The notes beneath the pieces are model-generated. The model saw nothing but the letters and a program-made list of their open reading frames with translations. It did not search any database and had not been told where the DNA came from. A DNA stretch of 64,000 nucleotides from Mangifera indica (Eukaryota > Streptophyta > Magnoliopsida > Sapindales > Anacardiaceae), in contig NC_058150.1 in assembly GCF_011075055.1 (NCBI RefSeq), positions 10,268,330 through 10,332,329 on the forward strand. Direction: 5' to 3'. The position numbers and the translations under genes were made by a program. Each line of letters begins with the position of its first letter. Position 1 is the stretch's first letter. This document shows, piece after piece, positions 24,401-32,985 of the stretch.

Positions 24401-25123
24401 TCTTTTCACAACCTCCACAAGTCACAATACAAGGGGAATGGTCAAAGATGGAAGGGTTGAGAAAGTTGGCTAAGGATTCCTCAAAAGCATCTTTCCAATG
24501 TTCATTTACTAGGGCGTTATCCAACTTGCAAGTTATCCTCCTATGTCCTTCACTACAATTGCTCCAAGTGAGCTGATTTCCCATATAACGAAGATCATCA
24601 AGGTTTGCTTCCCCACAACACTTGTTTAAGTCATCACAATAAGTATCTCCCCATGACACCCTTCTAATTTTCTCATTCGGACCCCTAATTGTATTGAAGT
24701 CGCCCATAATTAGCCACGGTTCTTCCCCATCTGATTAGAGAACCTAATTATTTCCTTCCATAGCCTTCTCCTTTCCAATGGTTGGTTATGCCCGTAGACT
24801 ATAGTTACAGCTATAAGAATGTTCTCCTTTACTAACCAAGCCTCCCCATGAATGAATTGGGGGTTTTTCTCTATAATATGTAATCTGATGGTTTCCTTAT
24901 TCCATCATAACCAAATTCTCCCATTAGGGTACATATCATTATTATTAGCATACTCCCACTCCTTCCAAATATTACCATTCACTCTACTTAAGTTATCATT
25001 CCCCACTTTAGTTTCCAGCACAGCCATTAATTCAATGTTATTATACTTGATGAAGTGTCTTACCTCCCTTTGCTTGATAGGAGCATTGAGGCCCCTAATA
25101 TTCCAACATGCAATCTTGGTCAT
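21477..25123 (-). pseudogene. LINE ORF2: endonuclease, reverse transcriptase, zinc domain
   Basis: Reads MTKIACWNIRGLNAPIKQREVRHF (APE-type endonuclease start, 25123), a TGA at 24902 where Gly is expected, a frameshift near 24716, then MGDFNTIRGPNEK and the linker (frame to 23628). TAG at 23628 replaces Gln. RT spans about 23620-22340 with [28 protein letters not shown] and the FADD catalytic box at 23034-23045. A zinc-binding zf-RVT domain (VCPLCNEDPESMDHLFF, next Cys read as Tyr) lies near 21810-21880. The tail reads GATVYHIWKARNDICF and ends at 21477. ORF2 nicks DNA and copies the element RNA at the nick. Stops also fall near 22900, 22336 and 21795 (TAG for Trp). Confidence 0.9.
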
Positions 25124-26445
25124 TTGGATAAAGGGGGAGGGGAATTTGTTTTCTTAAGCTTTGCCAATTTTTTCCCCAGGTTCATGGTCTTCATGTCCAC
25201 TTCCTTCTTCCTAAGATCTATCTCATCTACCTTTAGCTTTCCGCCAAATGGGACTATTTTTGGAGAGCCCTCATTTTCCAAGTCCTCCACACCATTTGTG
25301 ACGGTTCCATCACCCTCCGAAACAATTCCACTTGCTGCTGTAACTTGACTATTCTTGGATGTGCTAGCTGCATTCATATTTTCTTTTCTTGCCGAAATAA
25401 CACCTTCATTGGTTTTCTCCGGGTTTACCTCTTCAACCATCATTAGACTCCTATTGGCTTGCTCATGGGACTCATAGTTGGCTAACGCTGAGTATCTATT
25501 ATTCTTATTTGTGTTTTCCACCGAATTATGAATCTCCACACCTTTACCTTTGGCCTTCTTGTCATTGTCATTTGCCACTTTCAGTATGCTATCTTTCCCA
25601 AGTAGTTTCTTAGATACTATCATTCCAGCCCCATCCTTTAAACTTTTCCGAGAAGATGAGCTACCTTCAAATTTCGGAGCAAAAGAACAATTGGCAGTGG
25701 AGTGTCCAAAGTATTGGCACCCATTGCATTTTAGTGGTTTCCAGTTATACTCTACATTGATCACCACGCTTTCACCATTTGGTAGAGTTAAACTTATAGA
25801 CTCCGAGCATTCTGCATCCACTTTGATCTCAATGCATATCCTTGTAAAATCTAATCTTGTCCCTCCTTCCGTGATAGCATCCATATAAAGAGGATTCCCA
25901 ATGGCACTTGCTATGTAGCTGAGTCCTTTTGGAGACCAAAACTCAAGAAGAATGCTATACAATTTAACCCAAATAGCCACCTTTTTTACATCATTGATCA
26001 TCATGGGAAGGTTTGTAGTCCATTTCCTAACAATGAGAGGTTGTCCACCAATTGTTAGTTGTCCTACTTCCACTGCTTTAGAAACTTCATCCATATCTTG
26101 GAATTTAAGAATAAAGACTCCTTGGCCAGAGGTCATAACCTCACTAAGGCCATAGGAAGCCCATATTTTCTCAAGTGTTTTTTTAACAGTCAAGAATGAA
26201 GGTCTTTTGCCAAGGAAAAAACCAACCACACAGGTTCTCCATTTTGCAGCACCCTCTTCCGCAATTTCTAGTGGAGGAGCAATACACACACGCCCCTTTG
26301 CATCTTTTCCTTTAGGCTCAAAATATTCCAACTTAGCACATGACTTCTTCGGGGAGAAAAGGGAGCTCCAAGAAGCCTTATTATCCTTTTCACCAACGGA
26401 ATCCAAGGAAGCTTCAGTAGTCTTTTCCAAACCAGAAGAAGACAT
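25120..26445 (-). CDS. LINE ORF1 protein, DUF4283 and CCHC zinc knuckle (441 aa)
   Basis: An uninterrupted 441-codon frame. Residues about 68-150 (KWRTCVVGFFLGKRPSFLTVKKTLEKIWASYGLSEV...GVFILKFQDMDEVSKAVEVGQLTIGGQPLIVRKW) match the DUF4283 pattern common in plant L1 ORF1 proteins. The following region ends in a CCHC knuckle with Cys240, Cys243, His248 and Cys253. A hydrophilic, low-complexity tail follows. ORF1 is an RNA-binding chaperone of the retrotransposition complex. It ends four bases inside the start of ORF2 (25123), so the two frames overlap, which suggests coupled or reinitiated translation. Being intact while ORF2 is broken, it could still be expressed if transcribed. Confidence 0.85.
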   Translation of the reverse strand: MSSSGLEKTTEASLDSVGEKDNKASWSSLFSPKKSCAKLEYFEPKGKDAKGRVCIAPPLEIAEEGAAKWRTCVVGFFLGKRPSFLTVKKTLEKIWASYGLSEVMTSGQGVFILKFQDMDEVSKAVEVGQLTIGGQPLIVRKWTTNLPMMINDVKKVAIWVKLYSILLEFWSPKGLSYIASAIGNPLYMDAITEGGTRLDFTRICIEIKVDAECSESISLTLPNGESVVINVEYNWKPLKCNGCQYFGHSTANCSFAPKFEGSSSSRKSLKDGAGMIVSKKLLGKDSILKVANDNDKKAKGKGVEIHNSVENTNKNNRYSALANYESHEQANRSLMMVEEVNPEKTNEGVISARKENMNAASTSKNSQVTAASGIVSEGDGTVTNGVEDLENEGSPKIVPFGGKLKVDEIDLRKKEVDMKTMNLGKKLAKLKKTNSPPPLSK

Positions 26446-27079
26446 ACTAAAAAAGGTAATGGACGATTGAGGAAATAGGGAGGGAGGAAAAGAAGGATGA
26501 GGATAGACTAACTGAAACTATGTAAAACAGCCTACAAAAACATAGCAGACCAAAGGCACAATAAACTAAACTATCCCAAAAAGGAAAGAGGAAAACTGTC
26601 ACGGAAATAAAAAACAGTATGCACCAAAGAGGAAATAGCGCAAACCACAAGCAACAGCTTCAAAATTTGAATTTCAGGAGAGAGGGAAAACCAACAACAC
26701 CAAACAAGCTACAAAGCTTAAACAGAAAAGAAAGAAGCACCAGAAATGAAAAACAGATAATCGAAACTGGGTTGAGTTTGATACCAGAAACTTTAAAAGA
26801 GACATGCACTAGAAAAAACACCTTTAAAATAAGAATAAAAAGACTCCAAAGCAATCACCATTTGAAAGAAAGAAAGAGAGATTAAAGCAGCAACCGGAGG
26901 AGAGGGAGGAGTCGGTGACCTTGGTCACCGGACCGGAGGATAGAACTTAAGGGATACCAATACAGCCGAGAATGAAGGACACAAAACTAAATGGAGGAGG
27001 AAAAGGGGGAAAGTGGTTTTTTAGAGAGAAGGAAGAGCATGTTTTTTTAGAGAGAGATGCAAAGGATTTTCATCTTCAT
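26446..27079 (-). other. LINE 5' UTR
   Basis: Runs from the upstream target duplication to the ORF1 start. It is purine-rich on plus, with repeated gagagaa runs near 27010-27060 and a gtcaccggaccggagg segment near 26923-26938. Plant L1 elements carry an internal promoter in this part; no specific motif is recognisable. Short frames here (26447-26650, 26619-26885) look incidental. Confidence 0.65.
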
Positions 27080-27177
27080 AAAATTAAAGACAAATTGTTA
27101 TTGTGCTAAATAAATAGTAACTTCCACAATTGAGTTTGTGTGTTGTTACATTGTCTTGATGGAAATGCACCAAATTG

Positions 27178-27593
27178 TGTATGGTTTTAATCCTTTAACA
27201 CCATTGGATTTATCTCTTTTACCTTTGGAAGAGCGTGTTAATTTTGATAGTGCTAAAAAGGCAGAGTTTGTGCACAATTTCCATGAGAAAGTGAGGCAAA
27301 ACATAGATAAAAGGAACCAACAAGTGGTGAACCAAAGGAATCAAGAGCATAAGAAATTGGTTTTTGAGCCTAGCGATTGGGTTTGGTTGCATTTGCAGAA
27401 AGAATGATTTCCTCTACAAAGGCGATCTAAACTTGACCTACAAGGAGATAGACCTTTTCAAGTTGCTCCAAGGATCAATGACAATGCATATAAATTAGAT
27501 CTCCTTGGTGAGTATAATGTTAGTGCAACCTTTAATGTTTCTGACCTTCTTCCTTTTGATTATACAGGTGGAGATTCGAGGTCGAATCCTTTC
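27178..27593 (+). pseudogene. Family B integrase C-terminus
   Basis: Resumes the family B frame after the family A element: [76 protein letters not shown], then TGA at 27405 where Arg is expected (E-R-FP), then RSKLDLQGDRPFQVAPRINDNAYKLDLLGEYNVSATFNVSDLLPFD. This is the DNA- or chromatin-binding tail. I see no clear chromodomain before the LTR. Together with 13909-14791 it gives an almost complete integrase. Confidence 0.85.
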
Positions 27594-27607
27594 GAGAAAG
27601 GGGGGAG
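27594..27607 (+). promoter_or_regulatory. Polypurine tract (family B)
   Basis: GAGAAAGGGGGGAG ends exactly at the first base of the 3' LTR (TGATGCG). A 14-base all-purine run in this position is the expected plus-strand primer site. Confidence 0.85.
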
Positions 27608-28507
27608 TGATGCGAATTATCAAGGGATAACTTTACCAAATTCATACATGGGGAAGCATAATGATAGAGGTTCAAATTCTACTTCAACAAATACGAAGAA
27701 TTTGGACCCATTAAGCTATGACGGAGGCCCAATTACACGAGCAAGAGCCAAGAAGATGAAAGTGGCAATCATTAGGCTAGTTCAAAATCATTTGGAGCTT
27801 ATAGGGAATAGTCCAAGTGAAGTCAAAGGTCAACTCATGGGCAACAGCATGACAAGCATGAAGTTTAGTTCAAGACTTGTGCATTTAATTCAATTTGAAG
27901 AATTAAAAGAGCTTACTTTACAACAAGGAGTCCAAATACATGAATTGGTCTAAGGGCAGCAAGAAGCACGTGTTGGGTATTATTCCTAAGGCCAAATTTC
28001 ATACTTAGCCGAATATGCATATGGAAGCTTGTTTAATTGGGAAAGTTTGTTTAGTTATTATCTAATTGTTATTCTAGTTTAATTAGGAAGGATATTTAAT
28101 TGGTATCCTAGTTTAATTAGAAAAACTTGTTTAATTATTATCTAATTGTTATCCTAGTTTAATTAAGAGAGTACTTAGTTATCATGAGTTGTTATTATCC
28201 TTTTTTTTAAATGATTTATTTCATCTTTTTTTAAGGTTAGAAGCAACATATATATATGTATTAAACTCAAGATTATGGCAGCCTTGATTCTAATAAAAAA
28301 TTTCGAACTTCTCCAAAGTTTTTGTGAGAGTTTTCTTTGAATTCACTTCTTGAGAAAGTTGTGAATTCTTTCTTTGATAATTAAAGTTTCTTGTTGTTAG
28401 ATAACAAGAGGGTTCTAATTCTTTTGGTTTATGCTAGATAGATCTTTGGGCAAGATTCCAATAGATTGTTATAGTTCTTGTTAGATTGATCAGCAAGGGT
28501 TATATCA
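27608..28507 (+). repeat. Family B 3' LTR (900 bp)
   Basis: Starts TGATGCGAATTATC and ends GGGTTATATCA. It is colinear with 8214-9125 with scattered substitutions and small indels. The first 350 bp contain an open frame (27648-27953) with a counterpart in the 5' LTR (8253-8558, MGKQNDGGSNSTSTNTKNLDPLSYDGGPITQARAKKMK...). This probably reflects the last codons of an ancestral pol or a conserved U3 segment. Confidence 0.9.
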
Positions 28508-28780
28508 AGAGGATTTGGTCTTATAAGGTGCAAGGACTAGAACAAGGTAGCAATAGCTTAGCATGTGTAGAATCTTGCTTAACACATGAGTCCTTTTATA
28601 TGGGTGAATTTGGTTAAATCGATCAAGTTGAGAAACAAAAGCTTTTGGTTAGTTAGAGCCAATAGTGACTCCCCTTGAGCTTGGCAAAAAATTTTGGATG
28701 TTAGAGAGGACCTCTAATGCATTTCTTATCAATATGCAACAATCATCCAAAATCACAAAACGTTTTTACTGTTCATTTGG
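28508..28780. other. Unassigned flank with a family A LTR scrap
   Basis: 28508-28716 matches nothing else in the window. 28717-28780 (atgcatttcttatcaatatg to gttcatttgg) closely matches the first 65 bases of the minus-orientation family A LTRs at 43643 and 47554, that is, the 3' terminal piece of an LTR. The rest of that LTR is absent. Confidence 0.5.
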
Positions 28781-29228
28781 TGATATGAACCCCATCTATA
28801 TCAAAAGTAGAACCAATATCCAATTTTGATTTGTTGCCTAGGATCGTTCAAAGTAATGGTAAAAGTAATTGATGGAAGTAAGACCCTTTGTTTATAAAGA
28901 AACAAGACCTTAGTTATTAAAAGATATATGTCACACAATTTTAAAGATTAAGAATAAGCTTTGCAATTGATATGACAAGATAGAATTAGAAAACAATACA
29001 AGAGCTTGTGAAGTTTTCAAAGAACAAAGTAAAGAAAAAAAATTTCTCTCATTTGATTAAATTTTAAATTTGGATAACAAGACTAATTATTACTTCTTTA
29101 AGGCTGTCGAATACACTTATTTATAGAGAAACAAAACTCTTTCCAACAAGTATAAGGCAACTAAAGTTTAGTGGAAAGGAAACAAAATAACTTCATAAAA
29201 CACTCCTAATTGAATTTGGCAAATATAG

Positions 29229-30216
29229 ATTATTTAGGGGAGAAGGACTATTTCCCACCCAACTTTTGATGCATTCTCAAATTGGCACCCACGGCAGATA
29301 AAAATCCAGTTTTCCCACCCATGAGTTGTTAAAATGGATGATATCTGTTTGCATAAGGGTAAAATGTCCATTTTACCCTTGTTAGATGAAATGACCAAAA
29401 TACCCCTCAATTTAATTTTTTAAAATTGATGTGAGGGTTTTACCATTCACCCCCCTTAGGTTTTAGAAACTAACATTTTCACCTTCCCTAAAGTTTTTAA
29501 ACTTTAAAAACTAACATTTTCACCCCCAAACCTAGGGTTTCCATATTTTTCAAAATACAGACGCCCCCCATAACTTTCAAAACTAACATTTCACCCCCAT
29601 TCTTCAACTTCATCTCCCGACGTCTTCTCCGACCTCCTCCTTCTCCTGGTGCGACGGCCGTGGTGCTACGAAGAGACGGAGATCTCTTCGTCGCTCATCG
29701 TCCAGATCTGGGAGATCAGTTTCAAACTTCGCTCGTCGTCCAGATCTGGGAGATCGCTCGATGAAGGTCTCTCTTCATCGCTCATCGCATCTGGAAGACG
29801 CGCTGATGAAGGACGACGCTGTCACATCTGGAAGACACGACGACGAAGGACGATGTCTGTTCTTCCAGATCTGGATGATGCTTCGTCGTCCTTGTAGTCG
29901 GAGATGGGAGATCGGTCGAATGCGTCGGTCGTCGATGGTGGCCGGAGAAGGAGCAAACCGCAGGGGTGAAATCTAAACTTTTCAAACTTTGAGGATAGGT
30001 TAGTTATTAGTTTTTAAAACCTGGAGGGGGGAAACAGTTAAATTTAAAAGTTTTAAGGTTTTAAATAGCAAATGACGATTTTACCCCTGTCCCTAAAGGA
30101 AAAATTGGACGATAGTTTGGTCACGGGTGGGAAAACTGGATTTTCATCTGCCGTGGGTGCCAATTTGAGAATGCATCAAAAGTTGGGTGGGAAATAGTCC
30201 TTCTCCCATTATTTAG
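29229..30216. mobile_element. Non-autonomous Mutator-like element (970 bp) with 9-bp target duplication
   Basis: 29238-30207 begins GGGAGAAGGACTATTTCC, and its last ~87 bases are the inverted repeat of its first ~87, with two mismatches. The direct repeat ATTATTTAG flanks it (29229-29237 and 30208-30216). Long terminal inverted repeats with a 9-bp duplication are diagnostic of Mutator-like elements. There is no transposase frame, so it would need one in trans. The subterminal parts are C- or G-tract rich (cacccccc, ggaggggggaaa). The core (about 29620-29960) is much richer in G and C than its surroundings and may be captured host DNA. Confidence 0.9.
29649..29897 (+). other. Open frame in the GC-rich core of the Mutator-like element
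   Basis: An 82-codon frame, rich in Ser and Arg (IVQIWEISFKLRSSSRSGRSLDEGLSSSL...), with overlapping frames on plus (29761-29976) and minus (29782-29985). The core contains three copies of ccagatctgg (near 29702, 29742, 29863) and a repeated tcgtccagatctgggagatc segment. No protein family is recognised. It could be a captured exon fragment or simple repeat expansion. Confidence 0.3.
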
Positions 30217-30493
30217 CTACCAATTAACTACTAATTAGGCAACCAAAAAAAAAAAGAAATATTCTCCTAACCCCATAAGGCAAGCATAATTTAAGGAAAG
30301 ATAACTAAAACAAATCCTAACTAAATGAGGACTTCTATATTTTCGGCCAACTAAGGAAGAAGTTTGAATGAGTCAATTCTTGAATCTTTAGGAATCTTTT
30401 TTGAAATCTTCTAGAATCTTCTTGAATATTCTTCATTAACTCCAAAAAAAAAATGAACAAACAAATTAAGTAGCTTTAAAATAGGAAATTAAG

Positions 30494-30967
30494 CTAACTA
30501 GACCTGGGTAACCCTAAAACAAAGTCCATAGAGATATCCTCCCAAGGTATAGTAAGAATAGGTAAAGGTGTATATAAACCATGGGGTAAGACTCTAGACT
30601 TGGCCTGTTTACTCCTAATGCAACGAGTACAAATGCGCTCTACATCTCGTTTTATATTTGGCAAAAAGAAATGATCTTGTAGTACATCTAAAGTCTTAGC
30701 TATACCAAAATGACCCATTAATCCACCCTCATGGGCTTCCCTCACAAGCAATTCACGTAAGGAACTCATAGGCACACACAATCTATTTTCTCGAAATAAA
30801 TAACCATCATGCCTATAAAACTTACCAAATGTAGTTTTCTCACAAGCTTCATAAATACTGGAAAAGTCAGAATCATTTACATACAAATCCTTTATATACT
30901 CAAAACCAAGTAACTTAGTATCTAAAGTTGAGATTATAGTATACCTATGAGATAACGCATCTGCCAC
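30494..30967 (-). pseudogene. Family C integrase N-terminal half
   Basis: A 157-codon frame: [29 protein letters not shown]..., the zinc domain with His in [19 protein letters not shown] and Cys in [13 protein letters not shown] (all four ligands present), and the start of the core ([17 protein letters not shown]) with the first catalytic Asp. Truncation by the junction at 30494 removes the second Asp, the Glu and the C-terminal domain. Confidence 0.85.
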
Positions 30968-31392
30968 AACATTTTCCTCACTTTGTTTGTAATGAATGAC
31001 ATAAAGAAAAGTTTTGATGTATTTGACCCACCTTGTGTGTCTCTTGTTTAACTTATCTTGTCTCTACCTTGTTTGTAAGGACAAGGTAAGGACAAGATTA
31101 GAGTATACCTATAAGATAACGCATCTGCCACAACATTTTCCTTACCTTGTTTGTAATGAATAAGATAAAGAAAAGTTTTGATGTATTTGACCCACCTTGC
31201 GTGTCTCTTGTTTAACTTATCTTATCCTTACCTTGTTTGTAAGGACAAGGTAAGGACAAGATTAGAGTATACCTGTGAGATAACGTATCTGCCACAACAT
31301 TTTCCTTACCTTGTTTGTAATGAATGACATAAAGAAATGTTTTGATGTATTCGACCCACCTTGTGTCTCTTGTTTAACTTACCTTATCCCTT
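30930..31392 (-). repeat. 164-bp tandem repeat, about three copies, at the RNase H-integrase link
   Basis: The marker ctgccacaac starts at 30961, 31125 and 31289, a period of exactly 164 bp. Each unit covers the codons equivalent to [35 protein letters not shown] plus a short accttgtttgtaaggacaag element. 164 is not a multiple of three, so each added copy shifts the frame. The corresponding region of the plus copy (38690-38820) has one unit. Confidence 0.9.
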
Positions 31393-32145
31393 TAAATGTT
31401 TTATGGATTCATGATTTGTCCTGATGACAAACTCGCATGGCCAAAGGTAATGCTGCCATGTCTCTAACGCTCTCATGAAAACGTACAACTCTTTGTCATA
31501 AGTAGGGTACTTCAAAACGGGTTTATTGAGCTTTTCACTGAAATACGCTATAGGCCTATTTTCCTGCATCAAAATAGCTCCAATACCTATACTTGAAGCA
31601 TCACACTCAAGCTCAAATGGTTTAGAAAAATTCGGTAAAGCAAGTAAAGGTGCATAACTTAACTTATCATTAATTAATGCAAAAGCACGCTCTTGTACCT
31701 CACCCCACCTAAATCCTATATTCTTTTTAATAACTTCAGTTAGTGGTACCGCTAGTGTACTAAAGTCTCGTACAAATCTTCTATAAAAACTAGCTAAACC
31801 GTGGAAACTCCTAACCTCAATCACAGAAGTAGGTGTTGGCCAATCTCGAATAGCCTTAACCTTCTCCTCATATACCTTATTACCCTTAGATGAAACCACA
31901 AATCCTAAGAACACAACTTGGTCAGTGCAAAAGGAACATTTCTTAAAATTACCAAATAACCTCTATTTCTTAAGCACTAGCAAAACATCACGCACGTGTC
32001 CTATATGCTCATCTAAACTACGACTATAAATGAAAATATCATCAAAATAGACGACTACAAACTTGCCTATAAATGCATGCAAGACATGGTTCATTAATCT
32101 CATAAACGTACTGGGCGTGTTAGTAAGCCCAAATGACATTACCAA
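31384..32145 (-). pseudogene. Family C RT palm end and RNase H
   Basis: 31963-32145 encodes [45 protein letters not shown], with the YFDD box at 32038-32049 (reverse strand). 31384-31914 encodes [58 protein letters not shown], RNase H with [49 protein letters not shown] and [12 protein letters not shown] (Asn where Asp is usual in TDHxSLK). A stop near 31960 separates them. Confidence 0.85.
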
Positions 32146-32228
32146 CCATTCATATAATCGATGCTTGGTTTTAAATGCAGTTTTCCATTCATCGCCCTAT
32201 TTCATCCTAATCTGATAATACCTACTTT

Positions 32229-32750
32229 TCAAATCAATTTTTGGAAAGATACATGATCTATGCAACTATCAAGCATATCATCTAACCTAGGTATGGGATA
32301 GTAATACTTTATAGTGATTTTGTTGATGCCTCGACAGTCAATGCACATTCTCCAAGTCCCATCCTTTTTAGGCACTAGAATCATTGGTACGACACACAGA
32401 CTTATGCTCTCTCTCACGTATCCCTTCTTCATTAACTCTTCCACTTGCCTTTAAAGCTCTTTTGTCTCATTAGGATTACTTCTATAGGTTAGTCAGTTGG
32501 GTATCATCGCTCTAGGTATAAAGTCGGTCTGGTGCTTGATCCCACAAATTAGAGGTAGTCCATTAGGAATCTTCTCAGGGAATACGTCTTCAAACTCCTG
32601 CAAAAGAGAAACAAACACACTAAGAAGAGAATTGTCAATGTTAGTAAAAGATAAAAAGCTTTCCTTGTAAACTAACAACAATGGATATTGTTTAGTCACA
32701 AGGGCAGTCCATACATTACTTATCTTTCTATAAAAACTTTTTTTTTTCAC
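32229..32750 (-). pseudogene. Family C RT N-terminal part
   Basis: 32493-32750 carries the region before and into RT (VSLLQEFEDVFPEKIPNGLPLICGIKHQTDFIPRAMIPN). 32229-32444 carries [57 protein letters not shown] or TAG codons (for example near 32452 and 32490) and a shift near 32230 interrupt the polypeptide. The [16 protein letters not shown] motif is better kept here than in the other copies. Confidence 0.8.
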
Positions 32751-32985
32751 TCCTTGTTTTCTCTCTTGTTTTTTCTCTCATGGCCGAATTGCTCACACTC
32801 TTTTTCCTCTCCTCTCTTTTTGGCCTTACTTTTTCTTCGCTTATCCTTATTCACATTATCTTTTTTTTTGTTTTCACTCTCACTTTCTTCTCTCTCTTCA
32901 CTCATCTTTCTTCTTCTCACTTGATCCTCACAAACCTGCTTTGGTGACAATGGTACAGTTGTGATGAGTTTGTTACTCATCATGA
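32747..32985 (-). other. Lys/Glu-rich linker between protease and RT (family C)
   Basis: A 78-codon frame that starts in the protease end (KLITTVPLSPKQVCEDQVRRRKMS) and turns into a run of Glu, Lys, Arg and Ser (EEREESESENKKKDN...) with almost no hydrophobic residues. It is homologous to the purine-rich stretches at 37180-37350 and 42130-42300. It is probably disordered and part of the polyprotein rather than a separate gene. Confidence 0.7.

Larger units (their letters stand above)
21247..27096 (-). mobile_element. Near full-length LINE (L1-type) with 17-bp target duplication
   Basis: The insertion proper is 21264-27079, 5.8 kb on minus. The direct repeat aaaattraagacaaatt flanks it (21247-21263 and 27080-27096, one mismatch). 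The poly(A) tail is the T-run at 21262-21271. It has a 5' UTR, ORF1 (25120-26445) and ORF2 (about 21477-25123) in L1 order. ORF1 is intact, while ORF2 has at least one frameshift and about half a dozen stops. It is the best preserved element in the window. Confidence 0.95.
20349..27172 (+). repeat. Family A 3' LTR, split by a near full-length LINE
   Basis: LTR sequence covers 20349-21263 and 27097-27172 (about 990 bp in total), with the LINE between. It ends ATGCACCA next to the AATTG target duplication. The TATA box TATATAAAG is at 20838-20846. It starts TGATGCATATTTGACC, as the 5' LTR starts TGATGCATATTCGACC. Confidence 0.95.
14787..27177 (+). mobile_element. Family A Ty3/gypsy element with both LTRs and AATTG target duplication
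   Basis: Both LTRs, the PBS and the polypurine tract are present. The 5-bp repeat AATTG lies at 14787-14791 and 27173-27177. LTR termini are TGATGCAT and ATGCACCA, a near-perfect inverted repeat. The internal region is only about 3.5 kb because most of gag and most of RNase H are deleted, so the copy needed proteins from elsewhere if the deletions preceded insertion. Each LTR later received a LINE (15082-16158 and 21264-27079). Without the LINEs both LTRs are about 980-990 bp. Confidence 0.95.
8214..28507 (+). mobile_element. Family B Ty3/gypsy element, split by nested insertions
   Basis: A single LTR retrotransposon bounded by LTRs at 8214-9125 and 27608-28507, with PBS, gag, protease, RT, RNase H, integrase and polypurine tract in the right order. 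Two family A insertions (12911-13903 and 14792-27172) account for about two thirds of the interval. With them and their duplicated target sites removed, the element is about 6.9 kb. Reading frames resume across both insertions at the same codon. The bases next to the outer LTR ends (atatt before, agagg after) do not match, so the element's own target duplication is not visible. Confidence 0.9.
28781..30493 (-). repeat. Probable orphan LTR, minus orientation, split by a Mutator-like element
   Basis: On minus the sequence ends GGGGTTCATATCA at 28781, resembling the family C LTR end GGTTCATGTCA. It contains a TATA-like ctataaata (near 29119-29131 on plus), as expected of an LTR promoter. It covers 28781-29228 and 30217-30493, joined at the 9-bp target duplication of the element between. 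The 5' boundary near 30493 abuts truncated family C integrase, and no target duplication is visible, so assignment is tentative. Confidence 0.4.

Noticed and set aside
25550..25888. 112-codon frame on plus within the LINE
   Set aside because: Antisense shadow of the intact ORF1 on minus, with no domain of its own.
30930..31392. Regular repeats that could suggest a CRISPR-like or satellite array
   Set aside because: The units are contiguous 164-bp copies of integrase coding sequence without spacers, only three in number, in a plant genome.
32688..32924. Ser/Leu/Phe-rich frame on plus (78 codons), resembling a membrane protein
   Set aside because: It is the antisense shadow of the Lys/Glu-rich linker of family C; purine-rich codons read backwards give Phe, Leu and Ser. 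The same applies to 37175-37396, 42072-42296 and 11251-11544.
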